Positions 1 to 8,019 are shown, counted from the first letter of the stretch. The stretch: DNA of 64,000 bases from Alkalihalobacillus sp. BA299 (GCF_017745675.1 NZ_JAFLJM010000009.1:1-64000); one strand, 5' to 3'. Notes: generated by a model from the letters alone, not told the origin. Numbers and translations: made by a program.

Positions 1-382
1 ATAGGTTACGTAGGTGTGAGTTGGCGGTACCAGCTTCGAAGTGGAAGTTTATTGAAAAGGCTTCGAAAATGAATGTTGATGCTGTTTTCCTTGATCTTGA
101 GGATGCGGTTGCACCATCTGAAAAAGGAAATGCCAGAAAAAATATTATTACTGCTTTAAATGAATTGGATTGGGGAAGTACAACTCGGATAGTAAGAATA
201 AATAGTTTAGATACAGAATTTGCCTATAAAGATATTATTGAAGTTGTAGAAGCTGTAAAAGAAAACATTTTTATGTGGTAGAAACACTTCTTTCCCAATT
301 GGAAATGGCAAATAATATTAGTAAAAGAATTGGTATTGAGTGTTTAATTGAAACAGCACAAGGGACGAGTAAAGGAAGCTGA
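1..382 (+). pseudogene. HpcH/HpaI-CitE-type CoA-ester lyase remnant, 5' end outside window, frameshifted and truncated
   Basis: The frame open from base 3 reads RLRRCELAVPASKWKFIEKA, then DAVFLDLEDAVAPSEKGNAR, which is the N-terminal strand and metal-site region of the CitE/malyl-CoA lyase family. It stops at 279-281. The homology resumes in another frame from about 272 (YVVETLLSQLEMANN, then RIGIECLIETAQG) and stops at 380-382. The short stretch expected between VKENI and YVVETLL is missing, so a small deletion probably caused the frameshift. The C-terminal part of the lyase is absent: the sequence runs straight into a CoA-transferase remnant. Seen: two frames of one family. Inferred: a dead gene. 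The true start is outside the window. Confidence 0.75.
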
Positions 383-740
383 CCGTTTGGATGCAGAAAT
401 TGAGAATTGGACACGTCAACACAATCTAGATGATTTAATGGAAAAATTAAACTCGGGATGTATTCCAGCTGGTCCGATATACAATATTGAAGACATTATG
501 AAAGATCCACAATATCATGCTCGTGATATGTTTATCACATTGCCTGATGAAAGAGTCGGTGAAATTGTTATGCCAGGTATTGTACCAAAATTAAACGAAA
601 CACCAGGAGAAGTTAAGTGGGTAGGACCTGATTGTGGTACGCATACGGAAGAAGTTCTTACCAAATTGGGGTATTCACAGAAACAAATTGAAGGTTTACA
701 AGGAAAAGGCGTTATTAAAGCTGTATCAAAGGTCAACTGA
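360..740 (+). pseudogene. C-terminal remnant of a CaiB/BaiF (family III) CoA-transferase
   Basis: About 125 residues match the C-terminal part of CaiB/BaiF CoA-transferases: ADRLDAEIENWTRQHNLDDL, then GCIPAGPIYNIEDIMKDPQY, then MPGIVPKLNETPGEVKWVGP and HTEEVLTKLGY. A full member is about 400 residues, so the N-terminal two thirds with the catalytic Asp are gone. The frame opens at 348 only because it borrows bases from the adjacent lyase remnant, and there is no ribosome binding site there. CaiB and CitE-type genes are common neighbours in catabolic operons, so a deletion that fused two once separate genes is the simplest reading. It lies 62 bases upstream of lpdV. It is probably not functional. 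Confidence 0.8.
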
Positions 741-802
741 TTGAAAGTTCAATCTGAACAATGGTGTTAAATGTTTGAGAACATTGAGAGGAGTTTTTGT
801 CT

Positions 803-2227
803 ATGACAGTAAATGAATTTGATTTAATCGTCCTTGGAGGTGGAACGGGTGGTTATGTAGCTGCCATTCGTGCGAGCCAGTTAGGGATGAAGGTAGCCGT
901 TGTTGAAAAAGACAAACTTGGAGGGACCTGCCTTCATAGAGGGTGTATACCAAGTAAAGCACTTCTACGATCAGCTGAGGTCTTTCATACAGTTTCAAAA
1001 AGTCCTGAATTTGGAGTAGAAGCTTCAAATTTATCGATTAATTTCCTAAAGATGCAGGAACGAAAGCAAAGAATCGTTGACCAACTGCATAAAGGTGTTC
1101 AATATCTTATGAAAAAAGGAGAAATTACGATTTTTCATGGGGATGGACGGATACTTGGTCCTTCCATCTTTTCACCACAAACGGGAGCAGTGGCAGTTTC
1201 CTATAAGGATAAAGAAGCAGAAATATTAGTTCCTAAAAATTTACTAGTAGCGACTGGTTCTAAACCTAGTACTCTACCTCGCTTAGAAGTAGATGGAGAA
1301 TTTGTTCTAACTAGTGATGAAGCACTCGAACTTGAACATCTTCCTAAGTCTGTCCTCATAGTTGGAGGAGGGGTAATTGGAATAGAATGGGCTTCGTTAC
1401 TTAACGATTTAGGTGTTGAGGTCAAAATTGTAGAATTTGCAGACCGTATCTTACCACTTGAAGACGTTGAAGTAAGTAAGGAAATGACTCGTTTATTGAA
1501 AAAAAGGAAGGTTAAAATTCAAACGAATGCAAGAGTACTACCCGATACCCTTTCAAAGGAAGGGGGTCTAGTAACAATTGACGCTGAAAAAAATGGAGAA
1601 TTAGTTTCTTTTAAAACGGAGAAAATTTTAGTTTCAGTTGGGCGTAAAGCCAATGTCGAAAACATCGGAATTGAAAATACAGAAGTGGTTGTTGAGCAAG
1701 GTGTTATTCAAGTAAATGAATGTTTTCAAACGGCTGAAAGTCATATTTATGCTATCGGTGACGTAATTGGTGGGTTGCAATTAGCACACGTAGCTTCTCA
1801 TGAAGGAATTCTGGCAGTAGAACACATGGCAGGATTAAATCCACATCGAATGAATTACGATCAAGTACCGAAAATTACCTACAGCCGTCCCGAAGTTGCT
1901 AGCCTAGGTCTGACAGAAGATCAAGCAAAAGAGCAAGGTATTAGTATTAAAACAGGTGTATTCCCATTTAAAGCGATTGGGAAGGCTTTAATATACGGTG
2001 AAGATGACGGATTTGCCAAATTAGTCATTGATGAAAAAACGAATGATTTACTCGGGGTCCATATGATTGGCCCGCATGTTTCGGATTTGATTGCAGAGGG
2101 AGCACTGGCAAAAGTTTTAGACGCAACTCCATGGGAAATTTCTAAAGCCATACATCCTCATCCTTCTCTAGCTGAGGTCTTAGGTGAAGCTGCCCTTGCG
2201 GTAGATAACCTAGCAATTCATTCATAG
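803..2227 (+). CDS. lpdV: Dihydrolipoyl dehydrogenase (E3) of branched-chain 2-oxoacid dehydrogenase
   Basis: FAD flavoprotein that reoxidises the lipoyl arm of the E2 core and passes electrons to NAD+. N-terminal FAD-binding LGGGTGGYVAAIRA (residues 11-24), redox disulfide in GGTCLHRGCIPSK (Cys43 and Cys48), NAD-binding VGGGVIGIEWAS, the second FAD motif AIGDVIGG, and the C-terminal HPHPSLAEVLGE with the catalytic His-Glu pair are all present. Its 474 residues are normal for the family. Recalled B. subtilis LpdV (BfmBC) is very similar throughout. An in-frame TTG lies at 797, but the GAGAGGAG site at 786-793 is correctly spaced for the ATG at 803. It is first of four genes for a complete complex. 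The ptb-bcd-buk genes that precede lpdV in B. subtilis are absent; lyase and transferase remnants stand there instead. Confidence 0.95.
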   Translation: MTVNEFDLIVLGGGTGGYVAAIRASQLGMKVAVVEKDKLGGTCLHRGCIPSKALLRSAEVFHTVSKSPEFGVEASNLSINFLKMQERKQRIVDQLHKGVQYLMKKGEITIFHGDGRILGPSIFSPQTGAVAVSYKDKEAEILVPKNLLVATGSKPSTLPRLEVDGEFVLTSDEALELEHLPKSVLIVGGGVIGIEWASLLNDLGVEVKIVEFADRILPLEDVEVSKEMTRLLKKRKVKIQTNARVLPDTLSKEGGLVTIDAEKNGELVSFKTEKILVSVGRKANVENIGIENTEVVVEQGVIQVNECFQTAESHIYAIGDVIGGLQLAHVASHEGILAVEHMAGLNPHRMNYDQVPKITYSRPEVASLGLTEDQAKEQGISIKTGVFPFKAIGKALIYGEDDGFAKLVIDEKTNDLLGVHMIGPHVSDLIAEGALAKVLDATPWEISKAIHPHPSLAEVLGEAALAVDNLAIHS

Positions 2228-2307
2228 ATTATTAAATTTACTAACGAATCTTTTTGTAATCCTTATATATAATCATAAATTTCAATAAAATTAGGAGGGA
2301 AGTTTAT

Positions 2308-3330
2308 ATGGAAAGATTAGCTTCTACAGAAGTAAAAAATAGGCATACTGAGTTAGGTTTGTCAGATGAACAAGTTATTAGTATGTATCGTGATATGCTT
2401 TTGGCACGAAAGGTGGATGAACGGACTTGGCTCCTAAACAGGGCTGGAAAGATCCCATTTGTACTCTCGTGCCAAGGACAAGAAGCAGCACAAGTAGGAG
2501 CGGCCTATGCGCTTGATAGAAACAAAGACTTCTTATGTCCATATTATCGCGATATTGGTGTAGTGACCGTCTTTGGTATGACGGCAAGGGATTTAATGTT
2601 AAATTCATTTGCAAAAGCTGAGGATCCAAACAGTGGAGGACGACAGATGCCAGGGCATTTTGGTGGTAAGAAATATAGAATTCTTACTGGGTCTAGTCCA
2701 GTAACGACTCAAGTTCCCCATGCAGTTGGTATGGCTTTAGCTGGAAGGATGGAAGGTAAGGATCTAGTTGTTTTTACTTCGTTTGGTGAGGGTTCAAGTA
2801 ACCAAGGAGATTTCCATGAAGGAGCTAACTTCGCAGGTGTTCATAAATTACCCGTCATTTTTTTCTGTGAGAATAATAAATATGCCATTTCAGTTCCATA
2901 TGAAAAACAAGTCGCTTGTGAGAGTATTGCTGACCGAGCTAAAGGATATGGTTTTCCTGGAGTTAGTGTAGATGCAAGTGATCCATTGGAAGTCTATAAA
3001 GTTACTAAAGAAGCAGTGGATAGAGCTAGACGTGGAGAAGGACCAACATTAATTGAAGCCCTATGTTTCCGCTTTACACCGCACTCATCTGATGACGATG
3101 ACCGGGGTTATCGACCAGAAGGAGAAGTAGCAGAAGAGAAGAAGAAAGATCCGCTTCCGTTGTTTAATGCCTATTTAAAAGAAGTGGGTGTACTAACAGC
3201 AGAGGTAGAAAAAGAAATTCATGATTGGGTGGATAAGGAAGTGGATGAGGCAACAGAATATGCTGAAAATGCCCCAGCTCCAGCACCAGAAAGCACGCTA
3301 AAACACGTATATGCAGAAAAGGGGGAATAA
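2308..3330 (+). CDS. bkdAA: Branched-chain 2-oxoacid dehydrogenase E1 alpha subunit
   Basis: ThDP-dependent decarboxylase subunit acting on the 2-oxoacids of Val, Leu and Ile to give branched acyl-CoA, which primes branched fatty acid synthesis or is oxidised. The ThDP/Mg motif FGEGSSNQGDFHEGANF to FFCENNKYAIS is intact, as are GRQMPGHFG and the phosphorylation-loop-like FTPHSSDDDDRGYRP. Its 340 residues match the family. Ribosome binding site AGGAGGGAAG precedes the ATG at 2308. It follows lpdV after 80 bases and stops 3 bases before bkdAB, so the genes are co-transcribed. Recalled B. subtilis BkdAA aligns nearly end to end. A role with acetoin or pyruvate is less likely, because all four subunits resemble the bkd set. 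Confidence 0.93.
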   Translation: MERLASTEVKNRHTELGLSDEQVISMYRDMLLARKVDERTWLLNRAGKIPFVLSCQGQEAAQVGAAYALDRNKDFLCPYYRDIGVVTVFGMTARDLMLNSFAKAEDPNSGGRQMPGHFGGKKYRILTGSSPVTTQVPHAVGMALAGRMEGKDLVVFTSFGEGSSNQGDFHEGANFAGVHKLPVIFFCENNKYAISVPYEKQVACESIADRAKGYGFPGVSVDASDPLEVYKVTKEAVDRARRGEGPTLIEALCFRFTPHSSDDDDRGYRPEGEVAEEKKKDPLPLFNAYLKEVGVLTAEVEKEIHDWVDKEVDEATEYAENAPAPAPESTLKHVYAEKGE

Positions 3331-3333
3331 TAT

Positions 3334-4317
3334 ATGCCAGTGGTTTCCTATATCGAGGCTATTAATCAAGCAATGAGAGAGGAAATGGACCGTGATCAAA
3401 AAGTATTTGTTTTAGGAGAGGATGTAGGATACAAAGGTGGTGTATTTAAGACCACTCAGGGACTATATGATGAATTTGGGGAACAACGCGTATTAGATAC
3501 TCCATTAGCCGAATCAGCCATTGCTGGTGTCGCTATTGGAGCCGCTGCTTATGGCTTAAGACCAATTGCTGAGATGCAATTTGCAGATTTCATTATGCCC
3601 GCTGTTAATCAAATCGTAAGTGAAGCTGCAAAAATGAGGTATCGTTCAAATGGTGATTGGAATTGTCCTCTTGTTATCCGTGCTCCATATGGGGGAGGAA
3701 TACATGGAGGACCTTATCACTCACAATGTATTGAAGCGATGTTTTGCAACATACCTGGTTTGAAGGTGATTGCACCATCAACTCCGTATGATGCAAAAGG
3801 AATGTTAATTTCAGCAATCCGGGATGAAGACCCTGTCCTTTATTTGGAACACAAGCGATGTTATCGACTGATTAAAGGAGAAGTACCCGTTACGGAATAT
3901 ACTGTTCCAATTGGAAAAGCTGAAGTAAAAAGAGAAGGCGAAGATATTACCGTAATATCCTATGGATTAACTTTACACTTTGCTTTACAAGCTGCTGAAA
4001 AATTAGAGAAGGAAGGATATAGTACACATATTTTAGATTTGCGTACACTTTATCCTTTAGATAAGGAATCGATTGTTGCTGCCGCTCAAAAAACGGGGAA
4101 AGTCCTAATTATCCATGAAGATAATAAAGAAGGAGGCGTTGGGGGAGAAGTTTCCGCTGTTATCTCAGAGGAATGTCTGTACGATTTAGATGCCCCAATT
4201 AGACGTCTTTGTGGTCCAGATGTTCCAGCTACACCCTATAACGGTGGTATGGAGAAGTTTTTTATGCTAAATCCAGATAAGGTGTACAAAGCAATGAAAG
4301 AGTTAGCAGAATACTAG
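3334..4317 (+). CDS. bkdAB: Branched-chain 2-oxoacid dehydrogenase E1 beta subunit
   Basis: Partner of E1 alpha in the alpha2beta2 decarboxylase; completes the ThDP site and binds the E2 core. Motifs seen: VFVLGEDVGYKGGVFK near the N-terminus, DTPLAESAIAGVAIGAA, QFADFIMPAVNQIVSEAAK, RAPYGGGIHGGPYHSQ and HEDNKEGGVGGEV. The 327 residues are normal. Start ATG 3334 lies 3 bases after the bkdAA stop, with GGGGGAATA inside the end of bkdAA as ribosome binding site, so translation is likely coupled. bkdB follows after 18 bases. Nothing looks damaged. Confidence 0.93.
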   Translation: MPVVSYIEAINQAMREEMDRDQKVFVLGEDVGYKGGVFKTTQGLYDEFGEQRVLDTPLAESAIAGVAIGAAAYGLRPIAEMQFADFIMPAVNQIVSEAAKMRYRSNGDWNCPLVIRAPYGGGIHGGPYHSQCIEAMFCNIPGLKVIAPSTPYDAKGMLISAIRDEDPVLYLEHKRCYRLIKGEVPVTEYTVPIGKAEVKREGEDITVISYGLTLHFALQAAEKLEKEGYSTHILDLRTLYPLDKESIVAAAQKTGKVLIIHEDNKEGGVGGEVSAVISEECLYDLDAPIRRLCGPDVPATPYNGGMEKFFMLNPDKVYKAMKELAEY

Positions 4318-4335
4318 AATTAGAGGTGGTAGTTA

Positions 4336-5625
4336 ATGAAAGAACAGGTTTTAATGCCGCAACTTGGAGAAAGTGTAACAGAAGGTACCGTAGTAAAATG
4401 GTTCGTTAAAGCGGGAGATCAAGTAAAAAAATACGAGCCTATTTGTGAAGTTGCAACCGATAAAGTAAATGCCGAGGTACCTTCAGTCCAAAATGGAACG
4501 ATATCTGAAATTATTGTTCAGGAAGATGAAACCGTTTCCGTAGGGGAGTTAATTTGCTATATTACTACAGATGCTACAGGTTCAGAACCAACAGCCGATA
4601 ATCAAGTAGTAGATGCAAGTTCTACTTTTGTAGAAAATAAGGAAAATGAAAGTTCAGGTACAAAGAAAAGATATTCACCAGCTGTACTAAAACTTGCACA
4701 AGAAAATAACTTGAATTTAGAAGATATCGAAGGCACAGGAAATGGTGGGAGAATTACTAGAAAAGACATTTTGGAAATTTTAGAAGGAAAGCGTCAAGTA
4801 GCCGCAACCGCAGTCCAAGAAGTGGAACACTCAATCGTTTCGGAAGTCCCGAATTCAGAACCAATACAGGAAGTATCTAAGAAAGCAGCACAAAATAATC
4901 GGACTCCTTCTTCTAATGTATCCCATGATGGAGATCAAATCATTCCTGTAACAAGTGTCAGGAAAACGATCGCAAACCGAATGGTCGAAAGTAAACAGAC
5001 TGCTCCACATGCATGGATAATGGCTGAATGTGATGTTACTAATTTAGTAGAATTTCGAAACAAAATAAAGGGTGAATTCAAAAGTAAGGAAGGTATAAAT
5101 CTTACATATTTACCTTTCTTTATTAAGGCAGTAGTAGAGAGTTTGAAGGAATATCCAATTCTGAACTCACAGTGGACTGATGAACAAATTATTGTTAAAA
5201 AAGCGATCAATATATCGGTGGCTGTCGCTACTGAAAAAGAGTTGTTTGTTCCTGTTATTAAGGATGCCGATCAAAAGAGTATCTTCGGTTTAGTAAAATC
5301 TTTAGATGAAATTGCGAGGAAAACGAGGGAAGGAAAATTATCGATGAATGATATGAGCGGTGGGACATTTACTGTAAATAACACAGGTTCATTTGGTTCC
5401 ATTCTCTCTAACCCAATTATTAATCAACCACAAGCAGCCATTTTAAGTGTTGAAGCGATCGTGAAACGCCCAGTTGTAAAGGATAATATGATCGCTGTAC
5501 GTGATATGATGAACATTTGTCTTTCGTTGGACCACCGTGTTTTAGATGGACTAGTTTGTGGACGATTCCTTCAGAGTGTTAAAGAAAAAATAGAAGGTTT
5601 TGGTTCAGATACAAAGATTTATTAA
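4336..5625 (+). CDS. bkdB: Branched-chain 2-oxoacid dehydrogenase E2 (lipoyl acyltransferase)
   Basis: Core of the complex: carries the acyl group on a lipoyl lysine and transfers it to CoA. One N-terminal lipoyl domain has the lipoylation motif EVATDKVNAEV (Lys43). A flexible acidic linker follows, then the E1/E3-binding peripheral domain (YSPAVLKLAQENNL to GTGNGGRITRKDI, about residues 112-150), a second linker, and the acetyltransferase domain with VRKTIANRMVESKQTAPHAW and the catalytic DHRVLDG near residue 400. The length of 429 residues is normal. Ribosome binding site GAGGTGG precedes ATG 4336. It is last of the four-gene operon. The DG of the HxxxDG motif is intact, so the enzyme should be active. 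Confidence 0.93.
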   Translation: MKEQVLMPQLGESVTEGTVVKWFVKAGDQVKKYEPICEVATDKVNAEVPSVQNGTISEIIVQEDETVSVGELICYITTDATGSEPTADNQVVDASSTFVENKENESSGTKKRYSPAVLKLAQENNLNLEDIEGTGNGGRITRKDILEILEGKRQVAATAVQEVEHSIVSEVPNSEPIQEVSKKAAQNNRTPSSNVSHDGDQIIPVTSVRKTIANRMVESKQTAPHAWIMAECDVTNLVEFRNKIKGEFKSKEGINLTYLPFFIKAVVESLKEYPILNSQWTDEQIIVKKAINISVAVATEKELFVPVIKDADQKSIFGLVKSLDEIARKTREGKLSMNDMSGGTFTVNNTGSFGSILSNPIINQPQAAILSVEAIVKRPVVKDNMIAVRDMMNICLSLDHRVLDGLVCGRFLQSVKEKIEGFGSDTKIY

Positions 5626-5661
5626 GGGCTGGATTGAGAATTTACTCATAGGGAGGAAGAT

Positions 5662-5790
5662 ATGAAATTGCGTAGATTTTTTTCTGAATGTTATAAAGGG
5701 CAATTAGCTAAAGCAGCCATTAGCGCAGAAAATAAATCATTAATAGCTCAAAAATATATTATTAATGTGGGGGCATTAATAAGTGGGTAA
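5662..5790 (+). CDS. Short 42-residue reading frame, unknown
   Basis: A 42-codon frame (MKLRRFFSECYKGQLAKAAI to GALISG) starts at ATG 5662 behind a very good ribosome binding site, GGGAGGAAGA at 5651-5660. I recognise no family. It may be the N-terminal stub of a gene truncated when the region was rearranged, since a strong site in front of a short frame after an operon suggests a former real gene. It lies 36 bases after bkdB and just before a TetR-family gene with almost no ribosome binding site, so translation here could also feed into that gene. Confidence 0.35.
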   Translation: MKLRRFFSECYKGQLAKAAISAENKSLIAQKYIINVGALISG

Positions 5791-5824
5791 AACAATATAA
5801 TTTAGATGTTTTTAAATTGGAAAA

Positions 5825-6406
5825 ATGAATATAATATTTGAAAATAATAAAACATTAATAATTCAATCTGCAATTAACTTATATAGTGAGAAAGGGTTTG
5901 AAAAAACCACTATCAATGATATTGCTAAATTTGCTAATACTAGTGTTGGTAGTGTTTGTAAGTATGGTGAAAGTAAAGGGAATATCCTTTTTTTGGTGAT
6001 TGCAAGTATATACGAGGAACTCATGGAAAAAATAATTGAATTTGGTGAACAAAGAAGTACAGATCGAAACCTTTTTCAAGAGTTTATATCATTTTATATT
6101 AGAACTATAGATGAAATGAAGGAAGAAATACAAATCATTTTTAGGCATTCAAATAGCATACCTAAATATAAACGTAATTTATTAAAGAAAAAAGAAGAAA
6201 ATCTTTATAAAAAAGTAGAAGAATTAATTAATTTATCTATCCGAAATAAGGGTATTTCTATAGAAAATTCAGATGTGAATCTCTTAACACACAATATAAT
6301 ATTTGCTAGTGAAATGTTGGCAATACGCTCACACGCGTTAGAAAATACAGTTGAAATGTATATTGATTTTTATGTTAAATTATTTCGAAAGGTTATATCG
6401 AAATAA
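5825..6406 (+). CDS. TetR/AcrR-family transcriptional regulator
   Basis: 193 residues with an N-terminal TetR helix-turn-helix: AINLYSEKGFEKTTINDIAK then FANTSVGSVCKYGESKGNIL (about residues 14-60). The C-terminal ligand domain is typical in length but not recognisable by ligand. Odd point: the recognition-helix end usually reads Y-x-Y-F-x-x-K-E; here it is C-K-Y-G-E-S-K-G, with the conserved aromatic replaced by Gly, so DNA binding may be altered. The ATG at 5825 has only a weak site (TTGGAAAA). It follows bkdB on the same strand and could control the bkd operon or the adjacent lost genes; this is context only. A 9-bp inverted repeat (TTATTTCGA at 6380, TCGAAATAA ending 6406) overlaps its stop. 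Confidence 0.75.
   Translation: MNIIFENNKTLIIQSAINLYSEKGFEKTTINDIAKFANTSVGSVCKYGESKGNILFLVIASIYEELMEKIIEFGEQRSTDRNLFQEFISFYIRTIDEMKEEIQIIFRHSNSIPKYKRNLLKKKEENLYKKVEELINLSIRNKGISIENSDVNLLTHNIIFASEMLAIRSHALENTVEMYIDFYVKLFRKVISK
6380..6406 (+). other. Inverted repeat overlapping the tetR stop codon
   Basis: TTATTTCGA (6380-6388) and TCGAAATAA (6398-6406) form a perfect 9-bp stem with a 9-base loop. No T-run follows, so it is a weak terminator candidate at best. It may be a mRNA-end hairpin or a chance palindrome in AT-rich DNA. Confidence 0.4.
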
Positions 6407-6539
6407 TATGTTATTAATTGCTAGTAATTAAGGGAAATTTGATATTTATCAGTTTTGGGTTCGTTATGTAAAGCCAGGTGAGTAAAATTAAGCTCTAAGT
6501 ATAAAAAAAGTTTCTTAGAAAAAGTTTAGGAGTGAAAAA

Positions 6540-6731
6540 ATGCATAAACTCAATAATGAAATTTTATTAGAAACATATAATAATGCTTTGCTATTTAATA
6601 TTAATGAAGATTTTATAAGTTTAGTAGAGAAAGAAATAAATAAAAGATTAAGGAATGGATTACTTAACACGGATGCTTTATATAAAAAGTTAGGTGCTAA
6701 ACACGTAGAGGTTATACAATTGCAATTGTGA
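6540..6731 (+). CDS. sda: Sda-like sporulation checkpoint protein with C-terminal extension
   Basis: 63 residues. The first 37 or so (MHKLNNEILLETYNNALLFN, then INEDFISLVEKEINKR) follow the pattern of B. subtilis Sda, a 46-residue helical hairpin that inhibits the histidine kinase KinA and delays sporulation when replication is damaged. The rest (LRNGLLNTDALYKKLGAKHV and a few residues) is not in the B. subtilis protein as I recall it. The ribosome binding site AGGAGTG at 6527-6533 is well placed for ATG 6540. It is a stand-alone gene between tetR and the tRNA-remnant region. The family call rests on recalled sequence; a different small helical protein is possible. If it is Sda, the organism belongs to the spore-forming Bacillaceae. 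Confidence 0.6.
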   Translation: MHKLNNEILLETYNNALLFNINEDFISLVEKEINKRLRNGLLNTDALYKKLGAKHVEVIQLQL

Positions 6732-6795
6732 CACAACAATTAAGTATATAACAAAGCTCAGAGGACTTATAAAATGATAACAAACTTTAATGTAT

Positions 6796-6836
6796 AAAAG
6801 GGTAGTTTATGAATATGTGGACTATCCTTTTTTCAT
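6796..6836 (+). terminator. Rho-independent terminator after sda
   Basis: AAAGGGTAG and CTATCCTTT (one G-U pair) form a stem with a 16-base loop, followed by a T-rich run (TTTTTTCATTATTT). It lies 65 bases after the sda-like gene and is its likely terminator. Confidence 0.6.
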
Positions 6837-7020
6837 TATTTGAATGTATCAAGTAAAGTAATTTTGGAATTTATGAAACCAAAAGAAAGAGAAGAAGTGA
6901 TGAGCGAGAAAAAGCAGGATAAACAAAAGCTAGAAGAAGATGATCTTATTTAAGGACATTGGAGACTGGCTTGATTTAAATGAAAGTCCAGAATGTAACG
7001 GCACAGAGTAGCGAGTGAAA

Positions 7021-7078
7021 GTCCCGAAGTTAATGAGTAACTTCGGGACGTGATTAAGTCGCGTTAGCGATTTTGTTT
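7021..7078 (+). terminator. Double hairpin with T-run, orphan terminator
   Basis: GTCCCGAAGTTA (7021-7032) pairs perfectly with TAACTTCGGGAC (7038-7049), a 12-bp stem with a 5-base loop. A second hairpin, AAGTCGC-GTTA-GCGATTT, follows at once and leads into TTTTGTTTTTTG. The second stem plus T-run looks like a Rho-independent terminator. There is no intact gene upstream, so it probably served a lost gene, or it is part of a mobile element end. A leader-type attenuator is possible but no downstream gene is close. Confidence 0.55.
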
Positions 7079-7202
7079 TTTGTATCGAATTAGTTATTGC
7101 AAAAATCAAGGAACGTGTCTTTTACTTCAAATATTTAGCCATAACGTTATATATCAACGTATTGGCTTTCTTTAACAAATCCTAACGTCCTTTTCGCCTC
7201 TT

Positions 7203-7220
7203 TGACAGGGGGGAGATCGT
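7203..7220 (+). repeat. Degenerate copy of the tRNA-Val anticodon-loop segment
   Basis: TTGACAGGGGGGAGATCG matches TTGACAGGGTGGAGGTCG at 7451-7468 in 16 of 18 positions. This is the anticodon loop and 3' anticodon stem of the tRNA-like remnant described there. The two copies lie 248 bases apart and the repeats at 7313-7335 lie between them. It may be a second recombined attachment core; its shortness makes that uncertain. Confidence 0.4.
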
Positions 7221-7450
7221 GCAATTGGTAGAAAAGGGTATGTTTTATTATTTAAACTGAAGTTTTAAAAAAACTTTTCTTTTCTAACCTCTTGGAAAAT
7301 AAGATGTATTGATGACCACATTTTGACCACATTTTAATAAAAAACAGTTCTTTTTCTTCAAGAAATTAATTTTAGGAGAATCAGTGAAACTGTTGACATA
7401 TCAAGGTTTCTTGGCACTTGTTGATATAAGCTGAAACATAAGACTCTAGA

Positions 7451-7493
7451 TTGACAGGGTGGAGGTCGGCGGTTCGATCCCGTCACGGGTCAC
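7451..7493 (+). repeat. 3' half of a tRNA-Val(GAC)-like gene, probable att site remnant
   Basis: The sequence starts with a seven-base anticodon loop TTGACAG (anticodon GAC, valine), then the 3' anticodon stem GGTGG, variable AGGTC, a complete T arm (GGCGG-TTCGATC-CCGTC, five pairs with one G-U) and the 3' acceptor strand ACGGGTC plus A and CCA. No 5' half with GACCCGT is found upstream, so this is not a functional tRNA. Integrases often cross over in the anticodon loop and leave just such a 3' half at one end of an island. A terminator follows directly. The identification as Val depends on the loop alone. Confidence 0.75.
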
Positions 7494-7510
7494 CATACAT
7501 ATTAATGTTT

Positions 7511-7545
7511 AACCCCTTGTCCTGCAAGGGGTTTAGTTGTGTTTG
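7511..7545 (+). terminator. Terminator after the tRNA 3' remnant
   Basis: AACCCCTTG (7511-7519) and CAAGGGGTT (7525-7533) form a perfect 9-bp stem with the 5-base loop TCCTG, followed by TAGTTGTGTTTG. Position directly behind CCA is typical for the terminator of a tRNA gene. Confidence 0.7.
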
Positions 7546-8019
7546 TAGTTTTACTACTTGACCACATTTTGCTCCTCAAAATCGTTTTGACCATATTTTG
7601 ACCACATAATATTTCAAATTAGTTTTTATTAATTATTACAATAGATGATAGCTATGAGTTAATTTAAGGCATCAATTCGGATGATTTTAACGATTAATAG
7701 ATTTAAAGGACCGTGTAGGTCTAAATACTTAATTTGATAAATGAGAAAGAACCACATAGTATATTCCGTGGTTCCTTAATGGTTATTTAATATTTAAATG
7801 TAAAACTTTCTCTTCATTTGTTTTCTTTTTTCTTTTCCTGTCTTGGGTCTATACCAATATCAATATATTAGACTTCGGTCAATTTAATTTGGAGAGTGTT
7901 TCAATTATGAAATAAAACTTTTTAAAATTAAGACATTTGTTGTTAATAAAAAGCTAAGGAAAACTCTTAATAAGTTCTAAAAGGAAGATACTATAAGGAT
8001 TTCTTAGATTAAATATTTT

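Larger units (their letters stand above)
7313..7610 (+). repeat. Five direct repeats of TTGACCACATTTT type around a tRNA remnant
   Basis: Copies: TGACCACA at 7313-7320 followed by TTTT, TTGACCACATTTT at 7323-7335 and again at 7558-7570, TTGACCATATTTT at 7587-7599 and TTGACCACATAAT at 7598-7610. Two lie upstream and three downstream of the tRNA 3' half at 7451-7493. Spaced direct repeats on both sides of a tRNA-derived core are the usual layout of arm-type integrase sites around an att site of a tyrosine recombinase. No integrase gene remains in the window, so the function is inferred. Confidence 0.6.
6837..8019. other. Gene-poor region with decayed DNA and tRNA/att-like remnants
   Basis: Nearly 1.2 kb without a convincing gene. 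A 26-codon frame from about 6874 (MKPKEREEVMSEKKQDKQKL and six more residues, to about 6954) has no good start site and is probably chance or a remnant. The notable contents, listed separately, are two strong hairpins at 7021-7078, a 3' tRNA half at 7451-7493 with a terminator, and five TTGACCACATTTT-type repeats. 7620-8010 is AT-rich with no feature I can support. Confidence 0.7.

Noticed and set aside
2308-5625. Acetoin dehydrogenase operon
   Set aside because: All subunits follow the branched-chain bkd proteins of B. subtilis much more closely, and no acoR-type activator is adjacent.
7451-7493. Functional tRNA gene
   Set aside because: Only the half from the anticodon loop to CCA is present; no D arm or 5' acceptor strand (GACCCGT) is found upstream.
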